Positions 10,708 through 20,778 of a stretch of 64,000 nucleotides of DNA are shown piece by piece. Position 1 is the stretch's first letter. Every line of letters starts with the position of its first letter. This DNA comes from Candidatus Thalassospirochaeta sargassi. GTDB lineage: Bacteria > Spirochaetota > Spirochaetia > UBA9216. The stretch lies in the NCBI GenBank assembly GCA_028532855.1, contig JAQQAL010000011.1, positions 372,001 to 436,000 of the forward strand. Direction: 5' to 3'. A program made the translations under genes and the position numbers. The notes under the pieces are model-generated. The model was not told where the DNA came from, searched no databases, and was given only the letters and a program-made list of their open reading frames with translations.

Positions 10708-12402
10708 ATGCGTTATTCAAGAATTTTCGGCAATAATACGCTTCGTCACAATCCCAGTTCCTCGAAATCAATCAGCTATTCACTGCTTCTGCGGGGCGGG
10801 TATGTGCGCAGCCTGGGGTCAGGTCTTTTTGCTCTCATGCCGCTGGGAATGAGAGTTGTGGACAAGATGAAGAATATCATCCGTGAGGAAATGGATGCTC
10901 TTGATGGTCAGGAGATGGATTTGCCTCTTGTTGTACCTCAGAACCTCTGGCGGAAAACCGGCCGGGATCAGATTATCGGCAAAGAGCTGATAAGGTTCGT
11001 GGACCGGCACGGTCATGATCTGGTTCTTTCATCAAGCCACCTTGAGCCGATTACCCAACTTGCGCGATTGTCCATTAACTCTTATCGTGATTTCCCACGG
11101 TTTCTATACCAGTTCAAAACTAAATTCCGTGATGAAGAAAGGGTTCGCTGCGGTTTATTCCGGGCCAAGGAATTTACTATGAAAGATGCTTACTCCTTCC
11201 ACCGCTCGTACACAGACCTGAATAATTTTTTCCCAAAAGTGTTCAGGGCTTACAGGAATATATTTGAAAGATGCGGGGTTGAGGTTATAACAGCAAAATC
11301 TGCGGTAGGTTCGCTGTCCGGAGATAGAGCATATGAATTTCTGATGGAGTGTGATTGGGGTGACAACTACATTGTGAAGTGTCCGTCCTGCGGTTACCAG
11401 GCCAATCTGGATGTAGCAAAGGGGTATAAAGACATACACAGCGGCATACCCCGTAGATCTGAAGAAATCAGTACTCCCGGCTGCGATACAAAAGAGAAGC
11501 TGATGGATTACCTTGGAGTCGAAGATTTCGAGATTGCGGTAACAACACTGTTTAAGACTCTCAGCGGCCGGGTGCTCGTCGTCTGTCGTGGAGATTATGA
11601 TATAAGTCATGAAAAGCTGTCCAGGTTGCTGGAAGAACCGGTAATCGGTCCGGCGAGCGAGGAAGAGGTCAGGGCGGAAGGTCTTGTTCCCGGGTTTCTG
11701 TTTCCATCGAATGAGATAACCGGTTTTAAGCTTGTAGTAGACGATGCGGTTGCTGAATCGGACAACCTGATCGTAGGATCGGACAAGAAGGATATTCATT
11801 TAAAGAATGCCAGCTTCGGCAGGGATTTTGAGAGCAGCATTGTTGGAGATATCGTGAGAATCCGTGCTGCCTCGGAATGTATTCAGTGCAGGACGCCTCT
11901 TGAAGAAGTGCGGGCCATAGAGGTCGGTAATATCTTTAAGCTCGGAGATTTCTATCCAAAATCTATCGGCTTGTCGTTTACTGAAGAAAACGGGGAGGTT
12001 TCCTACCCGCATATGGGATCGTACGGAATAGGTCTTGGGCGTCTGGTTACTGCAATAGTTGAAGCGAATCATGACGATAAGGGAATTATCTGGCCGCACG
12101 GTCTCGCGCCTTTCAACTTTTTTCTTATGGGAATTGGAAAATCTTTCAGGGTAAAAAATGTTGTAGAGAAGCTGGCTGAAGAGATCGGCAGTGATGTTCT
12201 TTTTGATGATCGTCATGAGTCTGTAGGGGTAAAATTCAAGGATTTCGACCTGCTGGGGATACCATATAGAATTGTTGTATCAACGAAGGGGCTGCAGGAC
12301 GGCAATGTAGAATTCTATGAACGGAAAACCGGTAAATCCTGGCGGGTTCCTGTGGAAATGGCTGTTAAAACATGCCGGGCACTTTCGAAAGAATCAATTT
12401 AA
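10708..12402 (+). CDS. proS: Prolyl-tRNA synthetase
   Basis: LRGGYVRSLGSGLFALMPLGMRV, FKTKFRDEERVRCGLFRAKEFTMKDAYSFH, GSYGIGLGRLVTAIVEANHDDKGIIWP. Confidence 0.97.
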   Translation: MRYSRIFGNNTLRHNPSSSKSISYSLLLRGGYVRSLGSGLFALMPLGMRVVDKMKNIIREEMDALDGQEMDLPLVVPQNLWRKTGRDQIIGKELIRFVDRHGHDLVLSSSHLEPITQLARLSINSYRDFPRFLYQFKTKFRDEERVRCGLFRAKEFTMKDAYSFHRSYTDLNNFFPKVFRAYRNIFERCGVEVITAKSAVGSLSGDRAYEFLMECDWGDNYIVKCPSCGYQANLDVAKGYKDIHSGIPRRSEEISTPGCDTKEKLMDYLGVEDFEIAVTTLFKTLSGRVLVVCRGDYDISHEKLSRLLEEPVIGPASEEEVRAEGLVPGFLFPSNEITGFKLVVDDAVAESDNLIVGSDKKDIHLKNASFGRDFESSIVGDIVRIRAASECIQCRTPLEEVRAIEVGNIFKLGDFYPKSIGLSFTEENGEVSYPHMGSYGIGLGRLVTAIVEANHDDKGIIWPHGLAPFNFFLMGIGKSFRVKNVVEKLAEEIGSDVLFDDRHESVGVKFKDFDLLGIPYRIVVSTKGLQDGNVEFYERKTGKSWRVPVEMAVKTCRALSKESI

Positions 12403-12494
12403 ATTTACTATATAAATATTGATTGGCAAAATTACGTTCTTCCTATATACTGACAGATTGTAAAATATTTATTCTTTTCAAAAGGAGAAAATCA

Positions 12495-14099
12495 ATGAAA
12501 AAACTTATCATTGCCGCTTTACTTGTAATGATGATTGTTCCGGCATTTGTATTTGCCGGTGGTCAGCAGGAAGAAAGCACCGCAGTAGCAGCTGCAGAAC
12601 CAGTTGTGTTCAAATACCATAATGGTGCCGAACCGGAGTCACTTGACCCTGCAGTTATCGAAGGTGTTCCCGAGCACTCAATCTACATGGCACTTTTTGA
12701 AGGCCTTGTAACCTACGATCCTGAATCACTCGACGCTATTCCCGGAGTTGCAGAAAGCTGGGAAGTATCTGATGATGGTCTGACATGGACCTTTTACCTT
12801 AGAAATAACGCTGTATGGTCAGACGGTTCAGCAATCACAGCTCAGCAGTTTGTTGACTCATGGCTGAGATTCCTCGCCCCTGAAACTGCAGCTGTATACG
12901 CATATCTTCCCGGTATGGTTATAAAGGGCGCAGCAGAATACAATGCCGGAGAAGCCGGACCCGAAGCTGTTGCAATAAGAGCGCTTGATGACCACACATT
13001 TCAGTTTGATCTTACAGGTCCCGCACCCTATGTTCTTGGTATGCTCTCACACTATGCTTTTGCAGTTGTACCTCTTCACACAATCGAAGAATTCGGCGAT
13101 GCGTGGACAAGACCCGGCAACATTGTTTCAAATGGTCCTTTTAACCTGAAGAGCTGGACTCCGCAGGACAAACTTATTGTTGAAAAAAGTGAGACTTACT
13201 GGGACAAAGATGCTGTTAAGCTTGACGAAATCGTATTCTATCCGATTGATGATACAAACACAGCTACAAACATGTACCTTAACGGTGAAATCGATCTTCT
13301 AACCGATACACCTCCGAACCAGCTTGATAAGATGAAGCTTGATGACGGCTACATCACTAATGCCACCTTCATTACATACTACTATAAAGTTAATCAGACC
13401 AAAGCTCCTTTTAATGACGCACGTGTAAGAAAGGCTCTCGGTATGGCTATCGATAGACAGGAACTTGTGGACAAAGTAACCAGAGGCGGACAGTTCCCCG
13501 CTTATGGTATTACCCCTCCTCTTCCGGGTCTCTATCCAGCAGTAGTAGCATTTGAGGAAGATTTTGACGAAGCCCGTGCATTACTTGCCGAAGCAGGTTA
13601 TCCGAACGGTGAAGGTTTTCCTGAAACAACAATCCTTTACAATACCTCTGAAGGTCATAAGAACATCGCACAGTATGTTCAGCAGAAGTGGGCTGAAGTT
13701 CTTAACATTGAAGTACAGATTGAAAACCAGGAATGGGCAACATACCTTGATAACATGCAGCACCAGAACTTTGATATTGCAAGATCTGGCTGGCAGGGTG
13801 ACTATGTTGACCCCAACACCTTCCTGACAGACCTCCTGCACTCAGAGTCAGGAAACAACGACGGAAGATATGCAAGTGCTGAATTCGACGCTCTTCTTGC
13901 CAAGGCTGCAACAATGCCCGGTGGACAGGAAAGACTTGATGTACTTGCAGAAGCAGAACAGCTTGCAATCGGTGAAGATATGGGCTGTATCCCATTCTAC
14001 TATTACAATACAGCTAACTGGATTGATCTTGATGAATGGGGCGGTTGGTATCCAACGGTTCAGGATATCCACCCGTGGAAGGCTATTTACAAGAAATAA
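12495..14099 (+). CDS. oppA: Oligopeptide ABC transporter substrate-binding protein
   Basis: Signal peptide; NGAEPESLDPAVIEGVPEHSIYMALFEGL..., TPPLPGLYP; followed by opp permeases and ATPases. Confidence 0.95.
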   Translation: MKKLIIAALLVMMIVPAFVFAGGQQEESTAVAAAEPVVFKYHNGAEPESLDPAVIEGVPEHSIYMALFEGLVTYDPESLDAIPGVAESWEVSDDGLTWTFYLRNNAVWSDGSAITAQQFVDSWLRFLAPETAAVYAYLPGMVIKGAAEYNAGEAGPEAVAIRALDDHTFQFDLTGPAPYVLGMLSHYAFAVVPLHTIEEFGDAWTRPGNIVSNGPFNLKSWTPQDKLIVEKSETYWDKDAVKLDEIVFYPIDDTNTATNMYLNGEIDLLTDTPPNQLDKMKLDDGYITNATFITYYYKVNQTKAPFNDARVRKALGMAIDRQELVDKVTRGGQFPAYGITPPLPGLYPAVVAFEEDFDEARALLAEAGYPNGEGFPETTILYNTSEGHKNIAQYVQQKWAEVLNIEVQIENQEWATYLDNMQHQNFDIARSGWQGDYVDPNTFLTDLLHSESGNNDGRYASAEFDALLAKAATMPGGQERLDVLAEAEQLAIGEDMGCIPFYYYNTANWIDLDEWGGWYPTVQDIHPWKAIYKK

Positions 14100-14121
14100 T
14101 ATAGACGACATTTTTCATTTT

Positions 14122-14151
14122 AGACGGCTCTTTCGGGAGCCGTCTTTTTTT
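14122..14151 (+). terminator. Terminator/attenuator between oppA and oppB
   Basis: AGACGGCTC-TTTCG-GGAGCCGTCT-TTTTTT perfect hairpin plus U-run. Confidence 0.9.
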
Positions 14152-14285
14152 ATCCGGGACAGTCTGCTGTCATATTCGGGTTTTAAATATATTAACCTTG
14201 AAAAAAAGGCTTTTCCTATATATAATCACTTGTTTGCAGAAATATAACTTCATGTACCTCATGAAGAATCTCACAAGGGGAAATT

Positions 14286-15212
14286 ATGTCTAAATTTATC
14301 ATTAGACGCGCGTTGGGATTAATACCCACTATGCTGATCATAATTACGGTCTGCTTTTTCCTGATTCGCGTCGCGCCCGGTGGACCTTTCAGCTCTGAAA
14401 AAAAGATTCCGCCGCAAATCATGAAAAACATTGAAGCCAAGTATCATCTTGATGAACCGCTGGTTATGCAGTATGGACGGTATGTTGTCAATGTCATCCG
14501 TGGGGATCTCGGTCCTTCATACAAATACAAAGACTATGATGTAAATTATTATATTGGAGAGGGTCTGCCTAAGTCGCTTCTACTCGGGACGCTGTCAATT
14601 CTGCTTGCGTTAATTCTGGGTATGGCAGCTGGAATGTTTTCGGCATTGAGGCAGAATACCTGGGTCGACTATACCTGGATGTCGTTTGCTGTAGTCGGAA
14701 TATCAGTTCCGACATTTGTTCTGGGGCCGATATTGATGTTTATTTTTTCAATTAATCTGAAATGGCTGCCGGTAGCAGGTTGGCTTGATGAATACGGCGT
14801 TGCAGCTTTGGTGTTGCCGGTTGTCACTCTGTTTTATCAGTATTTTGCAACTATAGCGCGTCTTTCAAGAGCCAGCTTTCTTGAGGCAATAAGATCAGAT
14901 TACGTTAGAACTGCAAAAGCAAAGGGGCTGAAGACCTCTTATATAATGATGAAGCATGTCCTAAAGGGTGCTTCACTTCCGGTAGTCAGTTATCTGGGAC
15001 CCGCTTTTTCAGGTATCATTACCGGTTCAATTGTTGTAGAGCAGATATTCAGGGTCCCGGGGCTTGGCCGGCACTTTGTACAGTCCGCGTTCAACCGTGA
15101 TTACACAATGATAATGGGGACTGTAATCGTATACTCCCTTATCCTTGTAATAATGAATTTCCTCGTCGATGTCCTGTACGGATATCTTGATCCGAGAATC
15201 TCGTACAGTTAG
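14286..15212 (+). CDS. oppB: Oligopeptide ABC transporter permease OppB
   Basis: FIIRRALGLIPTMLIIITVCFFLIRVAPGGPF; RTAKAKGL EAA loop. Confidence 0.95.
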   Translation: MSKFIIRRALGLIPTMLIIITVCFFLIRVAPGGPFSSEKKIPPQIMKNIEAKYHLDEPLVMQYGRYVVNVIRGDLGPSYKYKDYDVNYYIGEGLPKSLLLGTLSILLALILGMAAGMFSALRQNTWVDYTWMSFAVVGISVPTFVLGPILMFIFSINLKWLPVAGWLDEYGVAALVLPVVTLFYQYFATIARLSRASFLEAIRSDYVRTAKAKGLKTSYIMMKHVLKGASLPVVSYLGPAFSGIITGSIVVEQIFRVPGLGRHFVQSAFNRDYTMIMGTVIVYSLILVIMNFLVDVLYGYLDPRISYS

Positions 15213-15222
15213 GGGGCGTGGA

Positions 15223-16290
15223 ATGAGTACTAAAGTAGTTAACGAACTTAATCAGGAAGTAAAGGGCGTCAGCCTCTGGATGGATGCCTGGAGGCGTCTG
15301 AGAAAGAATAAGATGGCAATGGGTGGTCTTGTTGTAATGATCATTTATGCAGTCATTTCCCTTTCCGCAGGACTTCTTCCGATATATTCCTATAAACAGC
15401 AGGTTCTGGAACACCAGTATCTGCCGCCTTCGACAAGGCCTGCCGGTGAACTTCTGATAGAGAAAAAGGTTGAACTCCTAAGTGCCTTTGCTGCGAAGGA
15501 AGGGCGGGAGCTGAATGCTGTTGAACTCGAAGAAATCGAGGAGCTTAAAGAGCGAATTGCAACCGAAACAAAAGTTCTCTTGACCGGTGAAGAGGTGAAG
15601 GTACATGAACGGGTCTATTATCTCGGCACTGATGAGCTGGGACGTGATCTTCTTGCCCGAATCATTTACGGCGGTCAGGTTTCAATAATGATAGGCCTTA
15701 TAGGTGCTCTTGCATCAATGATAATCGGCGTTGTTCTCGGTGCGCTCTCGGGTTATATAGGTGGCGCATTTGATTCGCTGTTGATGCGTTTTGTCGACAT
15801 TATGTATTCGCTGCCTTACATGCTTCTTGTGATTATTATGATGTCGATGTTCGGCAAGAATATAATGAACCTGTTCTTTGCTCTCGCAATAGTCAGCTGG
15901 CTGACAGTCTGCCGTGTTGTGCGTGGTCAGATTATATCTCTTAAGAACGCCGAATTTGTTGAAGCAGCAAGAGCTTCAGGCGCAGGGACGTGGCGTATTG
16001 TTCTACGGCATCTGATACCCAATACAATGAGTGTTATAGTAGTTTATACAACCCTGAGGGTTCCTTCTTTTATTATGCTTGAGGCGTTTCTTTCATTTCT
16101 CGGTCTTGGTGTTCAGGCGCCATATGCATCGTGGGGGGTTCTTATTCATGACGGTGTTTATGCCATGACAACCTATCCCTGGATGCTCTGGTTTCCCGCA
16201 ATTGTAATGACTCTGTTCCTGTTTTCGATGAACTTCTTCGGCGACGGACTCAGAGATGCTCTGGATCCGCAGAGTAAGAACAAACTATAA
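15223..16290 (+). CDS. oppC: Oligopeptide ABC transporter permease OppC
   Basis: HYLGTDELGRDLLARIIYGGQVS-type motif (YYLGTDELGRDLLARIIYGGQVSIMIGL), EAARASGAGTWRIVLRHLIPN. Confidence 0.95.
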   Translation: MSTKVVNELNQEVKGVSLWMDAWRRLRKNKMAMGGLVVMIIYAVISLSAGLLPIYSYKQQVLEHQYLPPSTRPAGELLIEKKVELLSAFAAKEGRELNAVELEEIEELKERIATETKVLLTGEEVKVHERVYYLGTDELGRDLLARIIYGGQVSIMIGLIGALASMIIGVVLGALSGYIGGAFDSLLMRFVDIMYSLPYMLLVIIMMSMFGKNIMNLFFALAIVSWLTVCRVVRGQIISLKNAEFVEAARASGAGTWRIVLRHLIPNTMSVIVVYTTLRVPSFIMLEAFLSFLGLGVQAPYASWGVLIHDGVYAMTTYPWMLWFPAIVMTLFLFSMNFFGDGLRDALDPQSKNKL

Positions 16291-16304
16291 GGACGGAGCA
16301 AAAA

Positions 16305-17285
16305 ATGAGTGACGTAATACTTAGGGTCGATGATTTAAAGACCTATTTTAATACCGACGATGGAATAGTTAAGGCCGTTGACGGAGTTTCATTTGAACTT
16401 AAAAAGGGTGAGATGCTGGGGATAGTAGGAGAATCAGGGTCTGGAAAATCGGTTACGAACCTTTCTTTGATGAAGTTAATCCCCTCTCCGCCGGGTAAAA
16501 TAATGAATGGAACCGCAATGTTTGACGGCGAGAATATATTTGACATGAGCGATGAGGAGATTAGAAAGCTTCGCGGCAACCGGATTGGAATGATATTCCA
16601 GGATCCAATGACCTCGCTTAATCCGTTTCTTAGGATATCAACTCAGATGATTGAGACTATTGTCCTTCATCAGAAGCTTGAGAAGGACGCGGCCAGAAAT
16701 CGTGCGGTTGAGATGCTGGAGATGGTTGGTATTCCCAATCCGGAAAAGCGTATCAATGATTATCCGCACCAGTTTTCCGGAGGGATGCGCCAGCGTGTTA
16801 TGATAGCCATGGCACTAAGCTGTGACCCGGAGATTCTAATTGCAGATGAGCCCACATCGGCGCTTGATGTAACAATCCAGGCGCAGATTATCGAGGTTAT
16901 ACAGGAACTCAGCCGGAAGCTTAATACTGCTGTAATTATGATAACCCATGACCTTGGAGTTGTGGCTGGTATCTGCGACACTGTCTGCGTTATGTATGCC
17001 GGACGAATTGTTGAAAAGGGTACTAACGACGAAATATTCAAAGATCCGAAGCACCCCTATACCCAGGGCCTGATTAAATCAGTTCCGAGACTTGATCAAC
17101 CCAGTAAAGAAAGATTGTTTTCAATTGATGGGCAGCCGCCGAATGTAATTGATCTTCCCGAATGCTGCCCATTTCACCCGCGCTGTGATAAGGCGATGGC
17201 TAAATGCAAAAATACATATCCTCCCTTAACAACCTTCGGAGAAGGCCGGGAAGTACGATGCTGGCTCTATGAGGAGGATAAATAA
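16305..17285 (+). CDS. oppD: Oligopeptide ABC transporter ATPase OppD
   Basis: [50 protein letters not shown]. Confidence 0.95.
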   Translation: MSDVILRVDDLKTYFNTDDGIVKAVDGVSFELKKGEMLGIVGESGSGKSVTNLSLMKLIPSPPGKIMNGTAMFDGENIFDMSDEEIRKLRGNRIGMIFQDPMTSLNPFLRISTQMIETIVLHQKLEKDAARNRAVEMLEMVGIPNPEKRINDYPHQFSGGMRQRVMIAMALSCDPEILIADEPTSALDVTIQAQIIEVIQELSRKLNTAVIMITHDLGVVAGICDTVCVMYAGRIVEKGTNDEIFKDPKHPYTQGLIKSVPRLDQPSKERLFSIDGQPPNVIDLPECCPFHPRCDKAMAKCKNTYPPLTTFGEGREVRCWLYEEDK

Positions 17286-18280
17286 TGGCTGAAAAAACAC
17301 TTCTTCAGGTCAAAGACCTGAAAATGCATTTCCCTATTGAAGAGGGTATTGTAATTAAAAAGCAGGTTGGTGCAATCAGGGCAATCGACGGGATTGATTT
17401 TCAGATTGAAAAGGGGGAAACCCTCGGTCTGGTCGGCGAGTCCGGATGCGGAAAGTCGACTACAGCACGGTGTATTGCCCAGCTTCATAAGCCGACTGGC
17501 GGGGAGGTTCTCTACAACGGAGTTGATCTATGTAACGCTACTGAGAACGACCTCCTGCAGGCTCGAAAGGGTATTCAGATGGTTTTTCAGGATCCATACG
17601 CATCCTTGAATCCGAGAATGACTGCAGGTAATATAATTGCCGAGCCCATGACTATTTATCGTCAGCGCAGAATGCTTAATATGAGCAAGAAAGAGATTAC
17701 CGAGCGTGTTGAGGATTTGATGGAAAAGGTCGGTCTGAACAGACATTTTAAAAACCGCTATCCTCATGAATTTTCTGGCGGGCAGCGGCAGAGAATCGGT
17801 GTTGCGCGAGCTCTTGCGCTGAACCCGAAGCTTATTCTTGCTGATGAACCGGTTTCAGCCCTTGATGTTTCAATTCAATCACAGATCCTGAATCTTCTTG
17901 CTGATCTTCAGAAGGAATTCGATCTGACCTTTTTGTTTATAGCTCATGATCTTGCTGTTATCCAGCATATCTCAACAAGAGTAGCTGTAATGTATCTTGG
18001 AAAAATTGTAGAGATTGCGAAATCTGAAGATCTTTACAAAAAACCCATGCATCCGTACACAGAGGCCCTTATGTCTGCTGTTCCCATCCCGGATCCCGAT
18101 GTTGAACGAAACAGGAAAAGGATAATTCTGACCGGTGATGTTCCGTCTCCCGACCAGGAACGCCACGGCTGCTATTTTTATGACAGATGTCCCAAGCGTC
18201 TGGATATGTGTAAAAACAGTATCCCTCAGCTGAAGGACCACGGTGATAAGCATCAGGTTGCGTGTCACCTTTATAAATAA
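17285..18280 (+). CDS. oppF: Oligopeptide ABC transporter ATPase OppF
   Basis: GESGCGKSTTARCI, FSGGQRQRIGVARALALNPKLILADEPVSALDVS, CYFYDRCP. Confidence 0.95.
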   Translation: MAEKTLLQVKDLKMHFPIEEGIVIKKQVGAIRAIDGIDFQIEKGETLGLVGESGCGKSTTARCIAQLHKPTGGEVLYNGVDLCNATENDLLQARKGIQMVFQDPYASLNPRMTAGNIIAEPMTIYRQRRMLNMSKKEITERVEDLMEKVGLNRHFKNRYPHEFSGGQRQRIGVARALALNPKLILADEPVSALDVSIQSQILNLLADLQKEFDLTFLFIAHDLAVIQHISTRVAVMYLGKIVEIAKSEDLYKKPMHPYTEALMSAVPIPDPDVERNRKRIILTGDVPSPDQERHGCYFYDRCPKRLDMCKNSIPQLKDHGDKHQVACHLYK

Positions 18281-18305
18281 CCGGATAGAGATTCAGAAAG
18301 ATATT

Positions 18306-18336
18306 AACCGTCGGGGATATCCCGGCGGTTTTTTTG
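18306..18336 (+). terminator. Terminator of the opp operon
   Basis: AACCGTCGGGGATATCCCGGCGGTTTTTTT. Confidence 0.85.
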
Positions 18337-18342
18337 TTGAGG

Positions 18343-18933
18343 CTATTTTTCCAGTTTAATCCCGCTGAACTCTGACAGAATATCTGCTTTCTTCTGAAGT
18401 GTATCGGGACTGCGGCCTGCAAGGCTTTCGATGGTCCGGGTTTCACCTGATTTGAGATTAAGACGCAGCATCTGCTGATAGCGTTTATGAATGATTTTTG
18501 TATCTTTACCGGCGGCTTCTTCCATATCTTCTCGGGAAAACCCGGGGGTAAGGTTTACCTCGTGGTCTGCAGATCCGTCGGTTTCAGCGCCGCGGAGAAA
18601 AACCCGGAGTTCAAGGCTTTCGACTTCATTAAAACCCCATTTACGTGTTTTATGTAGAAGAAATAATCCGCTGCGCTCGGTAATAAGGCGCTTTTCACGG
18701 TCGACTGTCCATGATTCCTCATACATGGAGGCAATAATACAGATTGCAGCAATCACGATGGGGCTGACCAGGCTTATAGACTCATCATCGGCAGCTACGG
18801 TGAAGATTCCGACAATCACGGCCGCCGCAAAGAACAGAAAAAGAATCCTGAACCAGGGAGCAGGTGAGAATATCATAACGTTTTCGCTTTTTCTGCGAAT
18901 AACCAAATTCAGTTTGAACAATATCGACTCCAT
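18343..18933 (-). CDS. Hypothetical membrane protein
   Basis: 196 aa with two N-terminal hydrophobic segments; no recognised domain. Confidence 0.65.
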   Translation of the reverse strand: MESILFKLNLVIRRKSENVMIFSPAPWFRILFLFFAAAVIVGIFTVAADDESISLVSPIVIAAICIIASMYEESWTVDREKRLITERSGLFLLHKTRKWGFNEVESLELRVFLRGAETDGSADHEVNLTPGFSREDMEEAAGKDTKIIHKRYQQMLRLNLKSGETRTIESLAGRSPDTLQKKADILSEFSGIKLEK

Positions 18934-19037
18934 ATGATGTGATAACTAAAAAATACCGCAAAGATGCTTGAAAAGCAAGCATGGGAACAGCGGTTTGAAA
19001 GCTTTAACTGGAGGACAATTAATTGTATCATATCCAG

Positions 19038-19982
19038 ATGAAAAACAACCGCCTTTTGCTTGCATTATCAGTCCTGGTTTTATCAGCAGCAGGTTCTGCT
19101 TCAGCGGAATCAGCTGGTGACGGGATCTTTACAGCCGCAGGAGTACAATTTGAGATTAGTACCGACATCTATCAATCCGAAGACAGTTTTTTCGAGGCGG
19201 TAGAAGAGTACATTACAGATGCTCTTGAAGCTGAATACACACCCGATATTATCATCTTTCCCGAATACATCGGCGTCTATTATCAGCTGATTCAGTTTAA
19301 TAGCATCATCTTCAGTCATGAACAATTTCAACCGGCTGTGGTTGAGCTGCTTCAGCAAGATCCGGGATATGGAAGTATCAAAGAGCTGTTTATTCAGCCT
19401 GAAAACTGGAAATCTTATCTTGACGGCTGGGGCAGGCTCGCGGAAGAATATGAAACCGTCCTTGTTGCGGGCAGCTGTTTTGTGTCGGATGACGGTGAAC
19501 ACCTGTATAACAGAACCTACGTGTTCGGCAGCGACGGCAAAGTAATGTACAGTCAGGATAAGGTCTATCTCACTGAGTTTGAAAAAGGAATAGTAAACTT
19601 AGATGCGGGCAGGCTGGAGAATGCCGGTTTTTTCCTTATTGAAGGAAAACCCCTTGCTCTAACAATCTGCAAGGATGCCTATTCAACAGATTGGGAGAGT
19701 AAGCACGCCGGGGCATTTCTCTGGATTGATATAAAGGCCAACGGCGAGGTTTATGACACTGCCCAGCAGCAGTCGTTTATGCGGGCTCTTCCGTCAAGGG
19801 TCATGCGATCAAATGTAAATTTCGGCATGACTGTCTGTACAGTGGGTAGTTATCTTGATTTCTTCTGGGAGGGGGAGTCGACAGCTTTCTATAAGACCTC
19901 AGAAGGTCTTGCGCTTGCCGATAAATCTGAAAGTCATGATAGAGCTGATACAATTTCTATCAGTATCTCGATGGAACAGTAA
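19038..19982 (+). CDS. Secreted carbon-nitrogen hydrolase (nitrilase superfamily)
   Basis: Signal peptide; E-K-C triad contexts IIIFPEYIG, YSQDKVYLTEFEKG, LALTICKDAYSTDW. Confidence 0.85.
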   Translation: MKNNRLLLALSVLVLSAAGSASAESAGDGIFTAAGVQFEISTDIYQSEDSFFEAVEEYITDALEAEYTPDIIIFPEYIGVYYQLIQFNSIIFSHEQFQPAVVELLQQDPGYGSIKELFIQPENWKSYLDGWGRLAEEYETVLVAGSCFVSDDGEHLYNRTYVFGSDGKVMYSQDKVYLTEFEKGIVNLDAGRLENAGFFLIEGKPLALTICKDAYSTDWESKHAGAFLWIDIKANGEVYDTAQQQSFMRALPSRVMRSNVNFGMTVCTVGSYLDFFWEGESTAFYKTSEGLALADKSESHDRADTISISISMEQ

Positions 19983-20676
19983 AAACAGAAGCGGTTTCTC
20001 CGAAACTGTCCAGTGTCTTTTCATCATTCAGGGGATCAGGCATTGATGTGCCGTCGACAATAAATTTATACCGGTAAGTGCCTGACCTCAGCCTGAGGCT
20101 GCAGCTGTACGAGCCGGTACCCGGATCTTCCATCATTCTGTACATATATGGATCCCAGTTGTTGAAGTCACCGTAGATGTAAACCCGCTGTCCCCGGGCG
20201 CCGAGATATCTGAATGTAACAGCCTGGTTTTCCTGCTTTGGAGATTCGGGCGGTCCCTCTTTTTCCGGTATCATAAAACTTGACAGGGTTATCCCTGAAG
20301 AATCAACGGTCCTCATGCTGTTGTTTGGATCAGTCATCCACAGCCCGTCGACAACCAGGCGATATTCAAGATTGCTCATTCCTTCTTCAAGGGGATAAGT
20401 GAGGATGTAAACTCCGTTTGTATTTACATAAAAAGGATGGATTATCTTGAAATCTTCGTGCTTGAAAGCTGCCCCTACAAAGCGGTAATGTCTTCGACCT
20501 TTATATGTCAGAACAAGATGATCATCTATTACCTCGGGGGGAGCCGCTTCCATAGCTTCTGTTATAGCAAAATGAAGCTGCACGGTAACATGTTCAGCTG
20601 TTATTGTGGCAGTCGACAGCAGAATAAAGAGTAAAATTATAAACGTTAGTCTCCGAGAGTGTGTAAACATATCCAT
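19960..20676 (-). CDS. Secreted protein with two CBM48/AMPK-glycogen-binding-like modules
   Basis: Signal peptide; YIYGDFNNWDPYMYRMMEDPGTGSYSCSLRLRSGTYRYKFIVDG plus a weaker first copy ending YRLVVDGLWMTDPNN. Confidence 0.85.
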   Translation of the reverse strand: MDMFTHSRRLTFIILLFILLSTATITAEHVTVQLHFAITEAMEAAPPEVIDDHLVLTYKGRRHYRFVGAAFKHEDFKIIHPFYVNTNGVYILTYPLEEGMSNLEYRLVVDGLWMTDPNNSMRTVDSSGITLSSFMIPEKEGPPESPKQENQAVTFRYLGARGQRVYIYGDFNNWDPYMYRMMEDPGTGSYSCSLRLRSGTYRYKFIVDGTSMPDPLNDEKTLDSFGETASVFTVPSRY

Positions 20677-20778
20677 TTTTAGTTTCGGTTCAAGGGCTGT
20701 CCGGCTTGACTGATTTTGATTTTCTATTTTATTACATTTTCCCTAACTCAAGGCGGTGAATATTCCGAAAATTCTAAT

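Noticed and set aside
11155-11799. 214-aa minus-strand ORF
   Set aside because: Antisense to proS; low-plausibility composition and no motif.
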